Below are positions 1-7,164 of a stretch of DNA of 20,302 nucleotides, piece by piece. Numbering within the stretch: the stretch's first letter is position 1; each line of letters starts with the position of its first letter. The stretch comes from an uncultured Eubacteriales bacterium (GTDB taxonomy: Bacteria > Bacillota > Clostridia > Oscillospirales > Oscillospiraceae). Location: assembly GCA_900551495.1 (NCBI GenBank), contig URWG01000014.1, forward strand, positions 1 through 20,302. Reading direction: 5' to 3'. The notes under the pieces were generated by a model that was not told the DNA's origin, made no database searches, and worked only from the letters and a program-made list of their open reading frames with translations. The position numbers and the translations under genes are program-made.

Positions 1-37
1 GCGCCTTTGGCGCTATAAAAAGCTTTTCAAGCTTTTT
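1..37. repeat. Two small hairpins at the left edge
   Basis: Two short inverted repeats lie side by side: GCGCC/GGCGC with a TTT loop (1-13), and AAAAAGCTT/AAGCTTTTT with a TTC loop (17-37). The second ends in a T run on both strands and could act as a weak bidirectional terminator for a gene outside the window. No coding region is visible in 1-107. Confidence 0.5.
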
Positions 38-61
38 AACAGATTCTAGTATAAACAGTAA

Positions 62-103
62 CCGCCCTCCTGCGCAGCGCTGCGCGAGGAGGGCGGAGTT
101 TTT
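62..103 (+). terminator. Strong stem-loop terminator between left-edge DNA and the GNAT genes
   Basis: A 10-bp stem (62-71 pairing with 87-96, arm CCGCCCTCCT) encloses a further GC-rich self-complementary core (72-85). It is followed on the plus strand by TTTTT at 99-103, the textbook layout for a plus-strand intrinsic terminator, so a rightward gene probably ends just outside the window. The minus-strand GNAT gene stops at 108, so the same hairpin may end that transcript too, although its minus-strand T run is weak. Confidence 0.75.
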
Positions 104-107
104 CAAT

Positions 108-560
108 TTATCTGTGGATATACATTCTTGACGGCTCCGGCTCACCGTCGCCCTGTACCATGCACAAAAATTCCCAACCGTAGCGCTCATAGAAGCCGAT
201 ATGGTCCGTGAGCAGGTACACCGGAGCGATCCCCTTGGCGTTCAGATCGCTGACCGCCATATTGAGCAGGTGCCCCGCGATCCCGCGCGAACGGTATTCC
301 GCCTCCGTGTAGACCGCGCAGAGATTCGGCGTCAGATCGGGGCGGTTATGAATGTCATTTTTGATCGCGCCCAGCCCGCTGACGAGCCTGTCCCCGTCGA
401 GGCAGAGATACCAGCCAAGCTCGGTCGCGCCGCTTAAGTAGGCGTTCATACACGACAGATAGGCTTCCGCCGGGACGCCCCACTTCTGATGGAACCATTG
501 CGCGGCGGTGTCGCGCAGCTCGGGTCGCTGCCGCAAGGTAACATAAGTATAGGACTGCAT
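108..560 (-). CDS. GNAT family N-acetyltransferase
   Basis: This 150-residue protein has the layout of a single-domain GNAT acetyltransferase, which moves acetyl from acetyl-CoA to an amine. The acetyl-CoA (motif A) region is the stretch AVYTEAEYRSRGIAGHLL, with the R-x-x-G-I-A turn that holds the pyrophosphate. It is followed by the typical YLLTDHIGFYERYGWEF ending, where the Tyr is the usual general acid. The start at 560 is preceded by GGAG at good spacing. The gene lies 22 bp downstream of a second GNAT gene and is probably the last gene of a three-gene minus-strand unit. The substrate cannot be read from sequence; small-molecule detoxification is a guess. Confidence 0.85.
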   Translation of the reverse strand: MQSYTYVTLRQRPELRDTAAQWFHQKWGVPAEAYLSCMNAYLSGATELGWYLCLDGDRLVSGLGAIKNDIHNRPDLTPNLCAVYTEAEYRSRGIAGHLLNMAVSDLNAKGIAPVYLLTDHIGFYERYGWEFLCMVQGDGEPEPSRMYIHR

Positions 561-582
561 TATGTGCTCCTTCTTGAACGGG

Positions 583-1107
583 TCATTTCAGCTTTCGACC
601 CATTTCGATGCGGACCTCGTGCCGCTCGGGGTCGTCGTTGGAATAGGAATACAGGTCAAAGCCGATCAGCTCAAAGCCGTGCTTTCGGTAAAAATTGATC
701 GCGTTGACGTTGCACGTCTGCGTCTCCAAAATCGCCATCCGTGCGCCCGATTCGACCGCCGCCGTCAGGATGGCGTCCATGAGCCGTGCGCCGACGCCTT
801 GATGACGCTCGCCGCGCTCAAATACGCAGATGTTGCTGATGCGAAAGCGGTTGTTCCACGCTTCAAGAGCGCCCTCCGCGAAGCCGAGCAGCGTCTCGCC
901 GCGAAATGCGCCGAAAGCGATCGGCTCGTCCAGCCATTCGCCGAAAAAAACGTCGTCAAAGGACCGCTCGACGGGCGCTTCAAAGGGCGCATACTCCATC
1001 CGCAGCGCAAAGCCGTCGGCGTGAATATCGTAATAACCGTCCGTCTGATAGCGGGCGGTAAATTTTTTGCCCGCATAGAGCTGCTGCTCCAAGCGCCTTA
1101 TCTCCAT
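583..1107 (-). CDS. GNAT family N-acetyltransferase, streptothricin-acetyltransferase-like
   Basis: This 174-residue GNAT protein carries motif A as ISNICVFERGERHQGVGARL, followed by LETQTCNVNAINFYRKHGFE. The LETQ...N..A..FY...GFE wording and the closing EVRIEMGRKL resemble Sat-type streptothricin acetyltransferases and their many chromosomal relatives. The reaction would be acetyl-CoA-dependent acetylation of an amino group in the cytoplasm. The start at 1107 has AAGGAGG seven bases upstream. It lies 18 bp after the membrane methyltransferase gene and 22 bp before the next GNAT, so the three are likely co-transcribed. Whether it gives real antibiotic resistance is unknown, because most members of this subgroup are uncharacterised. 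Confidence 0.85.
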   Translation of the reverse strand: MEIRRLEQQLYAGKKFTARYQTDGYYDIHADGFALRMEYAPFEAPVERSFDDVFFGEWLDEPIAFGAFRGETLLGFAEGALEAWNNRFRISNICVFERGERHQGVGARLMDAILTAAVESGARMAILETQTCNVNAINFYRKHGFELIGFDLYSYSNDDPERHEVRIEMGRKLK

Positions 1108-1125
1108 AAGACAGCCTCCTTAGAC

Positions 1126-1725
1126 TCATTTCCTACCGAGGTAACGGAAAACGTGCCGCTTGTACGTCAGATATGCCTCGCCGAACACGTCTGTAAGATA
1201 GCGCTCCTCCTGTAAGATCTGTAAATGGAGCATGACCACGGCAAACGCCGAAAAGACCGCTGTTACGGGATTGAAGTACAGCAGCAGTACGCCGACATAC
1301 ATAAAATCAAAGGCGAGAAAGGCGGGGTTGCGGCTGAAGCGGTAGATGCCCGTCGTGACGAGCGCGGTCTTGTCCTTGTCGGGGATGCCCGCCCGCCAGC
1401 TATCCTTCATGCACAGCACCGAAAGCAGGAAAATGACGTCGCCCAATATGCCGATGCAGAAGCCTGTGAAGCGGGCGTTCGCGGGAAGAAGGCTCCAGCC
1501 GAACGCGATCGACAAAAGCTGCGCGACGGGCGCGGCAAGCGTTGCGATGCCCATGAGAGTCTCGACGGTGTGCAGGGTCTTTTCCTTTCGACGCCCGATC
1601 TGACGCGTCCGGATGCCGCGGCGCTTTTGCACCAGCATTTTGGTAAAGTATATGCCGTAAAAGCCTGCCAGCACGAGAAGCGCCGACAGGGAATAGGGGA
1701 GATGTTCCTCCAGGGGGAGCTTCAT
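1126..1725 (-). CDS. Membrane methyltransferase, isoprenylcysteine carboxyl methyltransferase/phospholipid methyltransferase-like
   Basis: The 199-residue product is an integral membrane protein with about four to five hydrophobic segments. Its C-terminal block, GIYRFSRNPAFLAF followed by EERYLTDVFGEAYLTYKRHV, is the hallmark of the ICMT/PEMT-like family: the R-x-P and E-E-x-x-L...Y..Y elements bind S-adenosylmethionine at the membrane face. Bacterial members methylate lipids or small hydrophobic acids, and the substrate here is unknown. I chose the ATG at 1725, with AAAGGA upstream, over a TTG 60 bases earlier that has no ribosome binding site and runs through a leader hairpin. A strong promoter lies at 1861-1889. 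Two GNAT genes follow closely. Confidence 0.8.
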   Translation of the reverse strand: MKLPLEEHLPYSLSALLVLAGFYGIYFTKMLVQKRRGIRTRQIGRRKEKTLHTVETLMGIATLAAPVAQLLSIAFGWSLLPANARFTGFCIGILGDVIFLLSVLCMKDSWRAGIPDKDKTALVTTGIYRFSRNPAFLAFDFMYVGVLLLYFNPVTAVFSAFAVVMLHLQILQEERYLTDVFGEAYLTYKRHVFRYLGRK

Positions 1726-1752
1726 GGTAACGGATTCCTTTCCCTTGACAGT

Positions 1753-1775
1753 CGGACGGCAGCGCAGCACGTCCG
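1753..1775 (-). other. Leader hairpin upstream of the membrane methyltransferase gene
   Basis: A perfect 6-bp stem (CGGACG/CGTCCG, 1753-1758 with 1770-1775) with an 11-base GC-rich loop sits in the roughly 130-base leader between the promoter at 1861-1889 and the start codon at 1725. No T run follows, so it is not a clear attenuator. No known riboswitch class was recognised. Confidence 0.35.
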
Positions 1776-1860
1776 CAAGCGTCAAAAAAATTCGGTTTAA
1801 GTCGCGAGCACCGCAAATGCACGTCCCAAAGCGGAATGTGCGGAATGGCGCCCTGCCTGA

Positions 1861-1889
1861 ATTATAGCTACCGAACGGTTGTTTGTCAA
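1861..1889 (-). promoter_or_regulatory. Sigma-A promoter for the methyltransferase-GNAT-GNAT unit
   Basis: Read on the minus strand, TTGACA (1884-1889) and TATAAT (1861-1866) are separated by exactly 17 bases, a perfect consensus housekeeping promoter. It lies between the end of the O-acetyltransferase gene and the membrane methyltransferase, pointing at the latter. A short CCGAACGG palindrome sits inside the spacer. Confidence 0.85.
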
Positions 1890-1918
1890 GGACGGCGGCA
1901 GGAAAATGTCGGGCAAAT

Positions 1919-2554
1919 CTACTTCAGCTCGTCCAATCTGCCCGCACGAAGCGCGGGAAGGCAGCGGGCGATCCTTTCCTCGTCCCAATCCCACCAGCGC
2001 AGGCGCTCCAGCCGTCGGATTGTCTCGTCGTCAAAACGCTTGCGGATTGGCTTTGCGGGAACACCGCCGACGATGGTATAGGGCGGCACATCCTTTGTAA
2101 CAACGGCACGGGTGCCGATGATCGCGCCGTCGCCGATCGTCACGCCCGAGAGAATCACCGCCTCGTAGCCGATCCAGACGTCGTTTCCGACGATAATGCT
2201 GCCGTGATTGTCCCACGCCTGCGCGATCGATGCCGTATCCGTGGGCAGCCCCCATTCCTCGAAGAAAATGGGGAAAGGGTAGGTCGAAAGACTGCCCAGC
2301 GCGTGGTTGGCTGCGTTAAAGAGAAACTTTGCGCCGCAGGCGATGGAGCAGAACTTGCCGATCTTCAATGTGTCGTGATTGCACTCGGGATAATGGTAAA
2401 GCACATTGTTGCGCTGAAAATCGCGCGGGTCTTTTTCAAAGTCGTCGTAGGTCGTGTATTCCCCGACCTCAATGGTCGGGTCGGTAATGACGTTTTTCAG
2501 ATAAACGGTGCTGTGCCCCTGACTGCGGGGATAGATTTTCCAATGCGGTATCAT
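1919..2554 (-). CDS. Xenobiotic O-acetyltransferase (Vat/CatB family, left-handed beta-helix)
   Basis: The 211-residue protein belongs to the hexapeptide-repeat xenobiotic acyltransferases (streptogramin A Vat and chloramphenicol CatB types), which acetylate a drug hydroxyl with acetyl-CoA as trimers. Visible landmarks are the catalytic His84 in the stretch NAANHALGSLSTYPF, and the hexapeptide coil IIVGNDVWIGYEAVILSGV running on to VVTKDVPPYTIVGGVPAKPI. The start at 2554 (MIPHWK) has GGAGGT upstream that overlaps the stop of the DUF998 gene, which suggests translational coupling. Longer in-frame extensions upstream read through the DUF998 gene and are not real. It is the last gene of the tetR operon, so expression is probably inducible. 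Many chromosomal members lack proven resistance activity, so the drug target is uncertain. Confidence 0.9.
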   Translation of the reverse strand: MIPHWKIYPRSQGHSTVYLKNVITDPTIEVGEYTTYDDFEKDPRDFQRNNVLYHYPECNHDTLKIGKFCSIACGAKFLFNAANHALGSLSTYPFPIFFEEWGLPTDTASIAQAWDNHGSIIVGNDVWIGYEAVILSGVTIGDGAIIGTRAVVTKDVPPYTIVGGVPAKPIRKRFDDETIRRLERLRWWDWDEERIARCLPALRAGRLDELK

Positions 2555-2559
2555 GAGCG

Positions 2560-3210
2560 TTACCTCCGTGTGTTTGATTTTTCCGATGGCGCTCTGTCGG
2601 AGAGGAACAGATGGAGTCCCAAGGCGGCGTTGAAGCCTGTTGCGGCAAATACGCTGAAGCGCTCGACGACGCCGAAGTATTCCGCGGGGACAAGCTTCAT
2701 TCCGAAGGCACCGACGAGCATCATCCCGAGCGCGACGGCTGCGCAAATGCCGTAGGAGCGGCAGCCTCTGTCCCGTACACCCGCGACGATGATGACCGTC
2801 AGGGACACGACGGAGAGCAGGACGACCAGTACCGTCACGGCAATGTGCATCTTGTCCTGAAACGCGCCGGCATATCCGCTGCTGCTGAGCGGGAACATTC
2901 GGTAACCGACGGCAGACACCCATTCCATTGCGGCAAAGAGATAGATGCCGACCCGCAGCGGCTTTGTCTTTTGCCCCTGTATCCCGATGCAGACCATCAT
3001 GACGCAGACAAGCTCACAGGCGTTATACAGCGCGGAAAGCCGGTTCCACAGAGCCAGCGACGGGGCGTTTGCGGCGCTCAGATCGCTGACCGCCTGCGCC
3101 ATCCACCGATACCCGGGATAGGCGAGGGGAGAAAATACGACCGCCGCCGTATAGGAAAGCAGACTGACGATTCCGAGCAAGCCTGCCTTTTGCAGTAGGG
3201 TTTTCTTCAT
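2560..3210 (-). CDS. DUF998 family multi-pass membrane protein
   Basis: The 216-residue product starts MKKTLLQKAGLLG and has about six hydrophobic segments. Short polar loops include the conserved-looking VSDLSAANAPSLALWNRL region after the first helix and a MFPLSSSG segment after the third helix. This layout fits the DUF998 family, whose function is unknown. The ATG at 3210 overlaps the stop of the tetR gene by one base (TAATG), with GGAGGT upstream inside tetR. The gene ends five bases before the O-acetyltransferase start. Such tight packing means the three genes are made together, so the protein may take part in the response that the TetR protein controls. No transport or enzymatic role can be read from sequence. 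Confidence 0.8.
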   Translation of the reverse strand: MKKTLLQKAGLLGIVSLLSYTAAVVFSPLAYPGYRWMAQAVSDLSAANAPSLALWNRLSALYNACELVCVMMVCIGIQGQKTKPLRVGIYLFAAMEWVSAVGYRMFPLSSSGYAGAFQDKMHIAVTVLVVLLSVVSLTVIIVAGVRDRGCRSYGICAAVALGMMLVGAFGMKLVPAEYFGVVERFSVFAATGFNAALGLHLFLSDRAPSEKSNTRR

Positions 3211-3851
3211 TATATAATACCTCCTTCTGTTTTTGCATGGACGAAATGATAGAACAGACGGACGTGCGTCCGCAGCCGATCGCGACATTCCTCTGTCCGT
3301 TCCGGCTGGCGGTCACAGATCCCGATGAGCGTTATGATCGGCGCGGCATAGAGCATCGCCAAGCCCTCAGGGTCCTCGCCGACGATCTCGCCTGCGGCAA
3401 TCAGACTGCGGAAAATATCCGCATGGTAGGAGATGATGCGCGTGACATATCGCTCGGTAAACAGCGCGGCAAGCTCGGGCGCGCGGAACTGCTCCATGGT
3501 CATCATGCGGCGAAAGCGGCGGATCGTCTCGTTGCCGAGAGAATAGTCAAAGATTTGCCGTACCTTTTCAAACAGGACGTCCTCGCCGATGCTTGTAAAG
3601 ACGGTTGTATCCTGCGCCGCGTCCTGAACATGAATGTCAAATGCGGCGGTGTCCTGCGTATAGCGCTCCGACACCGTTCGGACGATCTCGTCAAAAATGG
3701 CGCGCTTGCTCGGAAAGTGATTGTACAGCGAGGGCGCCTTAATGCCGACCGCGGCGGCAATGCGCTCTACGCTGACCACGCTGTAGCCTGCCTCCGAAAA
3801 CAGCTCCAGCGCCTTGTCCAAAATGCGCTGCTTTGTGGGTTCCTGTTTCAT
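3210..3851 (-). CDS. TetR family transcriptional regulator
   Basis: The 213-residue protein has the typical N-terminal TetR helix-turn-helix within residues 6-52: RILDKALELFSEAGYSVVSV, then the recognition part VGIKAPSLYNHFPSKRAIFDEI. The C-terminal helices form the usual ligand and dimer domain. TetR proteins bind a palindrome as dimers and release it on ligand binding. The start at 3851 has GGGAGGA upstream. It heads a three-gene operon (tetR, DUF998, xenobiotic acetyltransferase). A 22-bp near-palindrome lies between its promoter and its start, so self-repression is very likely. The ligand is unknown; a toxic small molecule would fit the acetyltransferase downstream. Confidence 0.9.
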   Translation of the reverse strand: MKQEPTKQRILDKALELFSEAGYSVVSVERIAAAVGIKAPSLYNHFPSKRAIFDEIVRTVSERYTQDTAAFDIHVQDAAQDTTVFTSIGEDVLFEKVRQIFDYSLGNETIRRFRRMMTMEQFRAPELAALFTERYVTRIISYHADIFRSLIAAGEIVGEDPEGLAMLYAAPIITLIGICDRQPERTEECRDRLRTHVRLFYHFVHAKTEGGII

Positions 3852-3911
3852 GGTTCCTCCCGAATTTCTCCCGCAGCGGGCGGCATCTGCTTCGGCGACC
3901 GCCGCAGGATA

Positions 3912-3933
3912 AACTAACTAATATTCGTTAGTT
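3912..3933. promoter_or_regulatory. Probable TetR operator, 22-bp palindrome
   Basis: The arms AACTAAC (3912-3918) and GTTAGTT (3927-3933) flank an AT-rich middle, and 20 of 22 positions are palindromic. It starts two bases downstream of the -10 box of the tetR promoter and therefore overlaps the start site, where a bound repressor would block transcription. The size and arm spacing fit a TetR dimer site. Confidence 0.8.
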
Positions 3934-3935
3934 AC

Positions 3936-3963
3936 ATTATAGCGCCGCGTTTGCATTTGTCAA
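3936..3963 (-). promoter_or_regulatory. Sigma-A promoter of the tetR operon
   Basis: On the minus strand TTGACA (3958-3963) and TATAAT (3936-3941), both perfect, are 16 bases apart. The palindrome at 3912-3933 lies directly downstream. Confidence 0.85.
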
Positions 3964-4311
3964 CAGGAAATTCCGTAAAGAAAGCAGCCTTTGCCATACT
4001 GCCGCACGAAGCGGAGGAGAGAGCGGCTTTTCCTCACATTGCCGCCGACGGGGTGAGAAACGGAGAAAACAACGAAGCAGGAGCGTGCGGAATTGCCGGC
4101 AACCCGCAGCGAAGGACGAAATACAGGCGGGACCGACAAATAATTATCGTGAGTTTCAACAAAAATCGACAGTGTTCCGCAGAGCAGAGGCGCGGAAAAC
4201 CGCGAGATTGCGCGGCGAAAACGGGCGAAAACCGAAGTATCCGAGCGAAAAGCGTCGGCTTGTTTTCAATTTCCGTCGGCGAGGACGGGAATTCGTCAAA
4301 ATGCACAACAA
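3964..4311. other. Intergenic region without a recognisable gene
   Basis: About 350 bases separate the divergent tetR promoter and the first operator repeat of the catabolic operon. Open frames cross it on both strands, but they are rich in Arg/Asn/Lys, show no family features and have no convincing ribosome binding site; one starts inside the tetR promoter. I see no tRNA, hairpin terminator or known riboswitch. It may hold upstream regulatory sites for either side. Confidence 0.5.
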
Positions 4312-4384
4312 TATCCAATATCCAGCAAAGTATTTATTGACAAAATCAAAAAGAACGCTATAATACAAATTGTATCCAATATCC
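4312..4384 (+). promoter_or_regulatory. Pair of identical 12-bp repeats bracketing the operon promoter (candidate operators)
   Basis: TATCCAATATCC occurs at 4312-4323 and again, identical, at 4373-4384, start to start 61 bp. Each copy is itself a tandem of TATCC with 7-bp period. One lies just upstream of the -35 box and the other just after the likely start site. A further odd palindrome, ATACAA-A-TTGTAT (4363-4375), overlaps the end of the -10 box and runs into the second repeat. The operon's own GntR/FCD regulator is the natural candidate to bind here, but that is inference. Confidence 0.6.
4337..4364 (+). promoter_or_regulatory. Sigma-A promoter of the catabolic operon
   Basis: TTGACA (4337-4342) and TATAAT (4359-4364) are both perfect and 16 bases apart, about 63 bases upstream of the solute-binding-protein start. 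It should drive the whole plus-strand operon. Confidence 0.85.
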
Positions 4385-4427
4385 GTTGTTTAGTTGGTAA
4401 ACAAAACATTAACAGGAGGAACGAAAC

Positions 4428-5576
4428 ATGAAAAAACTCATCGCATTGCTTCTTGCTCTTACCATGGTCCTGTGCATGTTCGCAGGCTGCGGCGAAGAGA
4501 AGAACCCCACGACCCCCGACGCTCCCGACTCAAGCGACAACCAAGACCCCGCCGATACCGACGTTAAGAAGGGCGACTTCAGCGCGAACGTCAACGTGGA
4601 CCGCGCAAGCGACTACGCTGCCAACGAGCTGCCCCTGCCCGTCACCGGCATCGGTCGCGGCATTTCCACCGACGTGAAGGCGAAGGACAAGTACACCATC
4701 GTCGTCATGACCCGTAACTCCACCAACCCCTACATGATCGGCATGTGGAACGGCGGCGCTGCTGCCGGCAAGGACCTTGACATCGAGGTTATCACCGTTG
4801 CTCCCGCAACGCAGGATTCCATCGAGGAGCAGGTCTCCATCATGGAAACCTACATCGAGCAGGGCGTTGACGCTTTCGTCATCCACCCCTCCGACTCCAA
4901 GGGCATCCAGTCCGCGGTTGATCTGGCGAACGAGAACGGCATCCCCGTTGCCGCCATCGGCACCTGCCCCGCGACCGGCGCTTTCATGCGCGGCGGCGTT
5001 GACTACTACATGACCGGCTATCTTGTCACCAAGGAGCTTTGCGAGGCTGCCGGCGGCAAGGGCGGCGTCATCATCCTCGAGGGTCCCTCCGGCGTTCAGA
5101 ACATGGAAGAGCGTCTCGCGGGCATCAAGGACGCGCTGGCGGAATACCCCGATATGCACATCATCGCTTCCCAGACCGCAAACTGCAAGCGTGCCGAGGG
5201 CATGAGCGTTATGGAAAACCTGCTTCAGGGTGAAGGCGTTGCCGACGATCTGGCGGTCGTGGCGACCTGCAACGACGAAATGGCGATCGGTGCTTCCCAG
5301 GCGCTGAAGGCTGCCAACATCAGCGGCGTCTACATCGGCGGCGCGGACGGCAACAGCGACGCTGCCAAGGCGATTCAGGACGGCGACCTGTACTGCACCT
5401 ACAACACCGACCCCTACGGCTCCACCTATCTCGCGATCGTCTACCTCGTTCAGTGGCTCAACGACGGCACGGTTCCCGAAGAATACTTCGTTCCGTTCCC
5501 CTCCGACCGTCACGAACCCATGCTGACCTCCGCGAACATCGACAATTACATCGAAAACCAGGCGTGGTTTGAATAA
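4428..5576 (+). CDS. Sugar ABC transporter substrate-binding lipoprotein (RbsB-like)
   Basis: This 382-residue protein captures the sugar outside the cell for the ATPase and permeases that follow. Residues 1-20 are a lipoprotein signal (MKKLIALLLALTMVLCMFAG), with the lipidated Cys at 21. A long acidic, Pro/Thr/Asp-rich linker runs to about residue 60. The periplasmic-binding-protein type 1 (RbsB/LacI-like) fold begins near KYTIVVMTRNSTNPYM and includes EQGVDAFVIHPSDS and the hinge region VVATCNDEMAIGASQAL. The linker makes it longer than typical RbsB. AGGAGG precedes the start. Codons are strongly biased to C-ending forms, which suggests high expression. A hairpin just after the stop could stabilise this part of the mRNA. 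The ligand cannot be named; neighbours suggest an aldose that is not a common hexose. Confidence 0.92.
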   Translation: MKKLIALLLALTMVLCMFAGCGEEKNPTTPDAPDSSDNQDPADTDVKKGDFSANVNVDRASDYAANELPLPVTGIGRGISTDVKAKDKYTIVVMTRNSTNPYMIGMWNGGAAAGKDLDIEVITVAPATQDSIEEQVSIMETYIEQGVDAFVIHPSDSKGIQSAVDLANENGIPVAAIGTCPATGAFMRGGVDYYMTGYLVTKELCEAAGGKGGVIILEGPSGVQNMEERLAGIKDALAEYPDMHIIASQTANCKRAEGMSVMENLLQGEGVADDLAVVATCNDEMAIGASQALKAANISGVYIGGADGNSDAAKAIQDGDLYCTYNTDPYGSTYLAIVYLVQWLNDGTVPEEYFVPFPSDRHEPMLTSANIDNYIENQAWFE

Positions 5577-5591
5577 GCTCGGGCATCTGTC

Positions 5592-5617
5592 CGGCGGGGT
5601 CAGCCTGGACCCCGCCG
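5592..5617 (+). other. Stem-loop between the binding-protein and ATPase genes
   Basis: A perfect 10-bp GC-rich stem (CGGCGGGGTC/GACCCCGCCG) with a 6-base loop sits in the 82-base gap. The only T stretch follows several bases later, so termination would be partial at best. Such hairpins after binding-protein genes commonly protect the upstream message and lower expression of the ATPase and permeases. Confidence 0.7.
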
Positions 5618-5658
5618 AGACGGATTTTACAAAGACTCCGACCAAGGGGGCAACCGTT

Positions 5659-7152
5659 TTGGAGACTATTTTAACTGCAAAGGGCATTTGCAAGGAATTT
5701 CCCGGCGTAAAAGCGCTGGATCATGTGGACTTCGATCTTCGCGCCGGTGAGGTCCATATCCTTGTGGGCGAAAACGGCGCGGGCAAGAGCACGCTGTCCA
5801 AGTGTATTTTGGGCGTGCATCAGCCGGAGGAGGGCGAGATCCGGCTCGACGGTGAGGTCGTGAAATTCGCCAACCCGAAGGAGGCTCTGGCACACGACAT
5901 TGTCGGTGTGTATCAGGAGCTGACGATGGTGCCGTACCTGAACGCGGCGCAGAACATTTTTCTGAACCGCGAACCGCGCATCAAGGGCACCAACATTGTA
6001 AATACGAAGAAAATGAAGCAGGATGCAAAGCGCTACTTAGAGATGCTCAACTGCGGCTATATCGATATGAACAAGCCCGTCAAGCAGCTCGGTATCGCGG
6101 AGCAGCAGATGATCGAAATTGCAAAGGCGCTGTCGCTCAATCCCCGCATCATCGTTTTTGACGAGCCGACGGCGACGCTGTCCGACCGCGAGGTGGATTC
6201 CTTCTTCCGTCATATTTTGGAGATGAAAAAGCGCGGCATTGCGATCATCTATGTTTCTCATAGAATGAAGGAATTTAACCGCATCGGCGACCGCATTACC
6301 GTCCTGCGCGACGGCAAGTTTATCCGCACGCTGAATGTCGGCGAGCTGAGCGACGAGGATCTGGTCAACCTGATGGTCGGCCGCGAAATTTCGCAGGTCT
6401 ACAAGCGCACACCGAACGATTACAGCGGCGAGGCGCTGCGGGTCGAGGGGCTGAGCGACAGTAAGGGTCGCGTGGTCGATTGCTCGCTGACGGTCAACCG
6501 CGGCGAGATCGTCGGCATTTCGGGTCTGGTCGGCGCGGGTCGTACCGAGCTGGCGCGGCTGATCTTCGGCGTGGACCGCATCAAGTCGGGCAAAGTCATC
6601 CTCAACGGCAAGGATGTGACCGGCAAGAAGCCGTCCGCACTGGTCAAGCGCGGCTTGGGTATGCTGCCCGAGGACCGCAAGTCCGTCGGACTGGCGGTGA
6701 AGGCGCCGATTTCGTGGAACGTGGTTGCGGTCAAGCTGAAAAAATGCTTCCCGCTCTTCTTTACGTCGCAAAAACGCAACAACCGCGTGGCGCAGGAGTA
6801 TGTTGAGACGCTGAAGATCGCCACGCCGAGCGTGAAAAAGACGGCGGGGCAGCTCTCCGGCGGCAACCAGCAGAAGGTCGTCGTCGCAAAGTGGCTGTTT
6901 GCGGATTCCAACGTGATTATTTTTGATGAGCCGACCCGCGGCATTGACGTGGGTGCAAAAATGGAGATCTACGCGCTGATGGATCGCCTTGCCTCGGAGG
7001 GCAATGCAGTGCTGATGATCTCCTCGGAGATGCCCGAGCTGATCGGCATGAGTGATCGGCTGTATGTCATGCGCGAGGGCAGGATCGTGGGCGAGTTCCG
7101 CCGCGGAGAATTCTCCAGCGACGAGATCGGCAAGCTCATGATGCTTGATTAA
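5659..7152 (+). CDS. Sugar ABC transporter ATP-binding protein, two-domain (RbsA/MglA-like)
   Basis: This 497-residue protein has two fused nucleotide-binding domains, as in RbsA/MglA/XylG. The first has Walker A GENGAGKST (37-45) and Walker B IIVFDEPTATLS, with a weak signature LGIAEQQ. The second has a degenerate Walker A (GLVGAGRTE), a strong signature LSGGNQQ (399-405) and FDEPTRGIDVGAK. One good and one poor site is the family norm. I place the start at TTG 5659, preceded by AAGGGGG at eight bases and giving family-typical length. An ATG at 5569 in the same frame would overlap the previous gene and force translation through the hairpin. It powers the two permeases that follow 12 bases later. 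Confidence 0.9.
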   Translation: METILTAKGICKEFPGVKALDHVDFDLRAGEVHILVGENGAGKSTLSKCILGVHQPEEGEIRLDGEVVKFANPKEALAHDIVGVYQELTMVPYLNAAQNIFLNREPRIKGTNIVNTKKMKQDAKRYLEMLNCGYIDMNKPVKQLGIAEQQMIEIAKALSLNPRIIVFDEPTATLSDREVDSFFRHILEMKKRGIAIIYVSHRMKEFNRIGDRITVLRDGKFIRTLNVGELSDEDLVNLMVGREISQVYKRTPNDYSGEALRVEGLSDSKGRVVDCSLTVNRGEIVGISGLVGAGRTELARLIFGVDRIKSGKVILNGKDVTGKKPSALVKRGLGMLPEDRKSVGLAVKAPISWNVVAVKLKKCFPLFFTSQKRNNRVAQEYVETLKIATPSVKKTAGQLSGGNQQKVVVAKWLFADSNVIIFDEPTRGIDVGAKMEIYALMDRLASEGNAVLMISSEMPELIGMSDRLYVMREGRIVGEFRRGEFSSDEIGKLMMLD

Positions 7153-7164
7153 GGAGGGAAAACG

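Noticed and set aside
3951..4340. Open frame of 129 codons on the plus strand between the divergent promoters
   Set aside because: No ribosome binding site, starts inside the tetR promoter, ends inside the operon promoter, and shows no family features; composition looks like translated intergenic DNA.
5569..5658. N-terminal extension of the ATPase from an ATG overlapping the binding-protein gene
   Set aside because: No good ribosome binding site, it crosses a 10-bp hairpin and adds 30 residues without family similarity. TTG 5659 has a good site and gives normal length.
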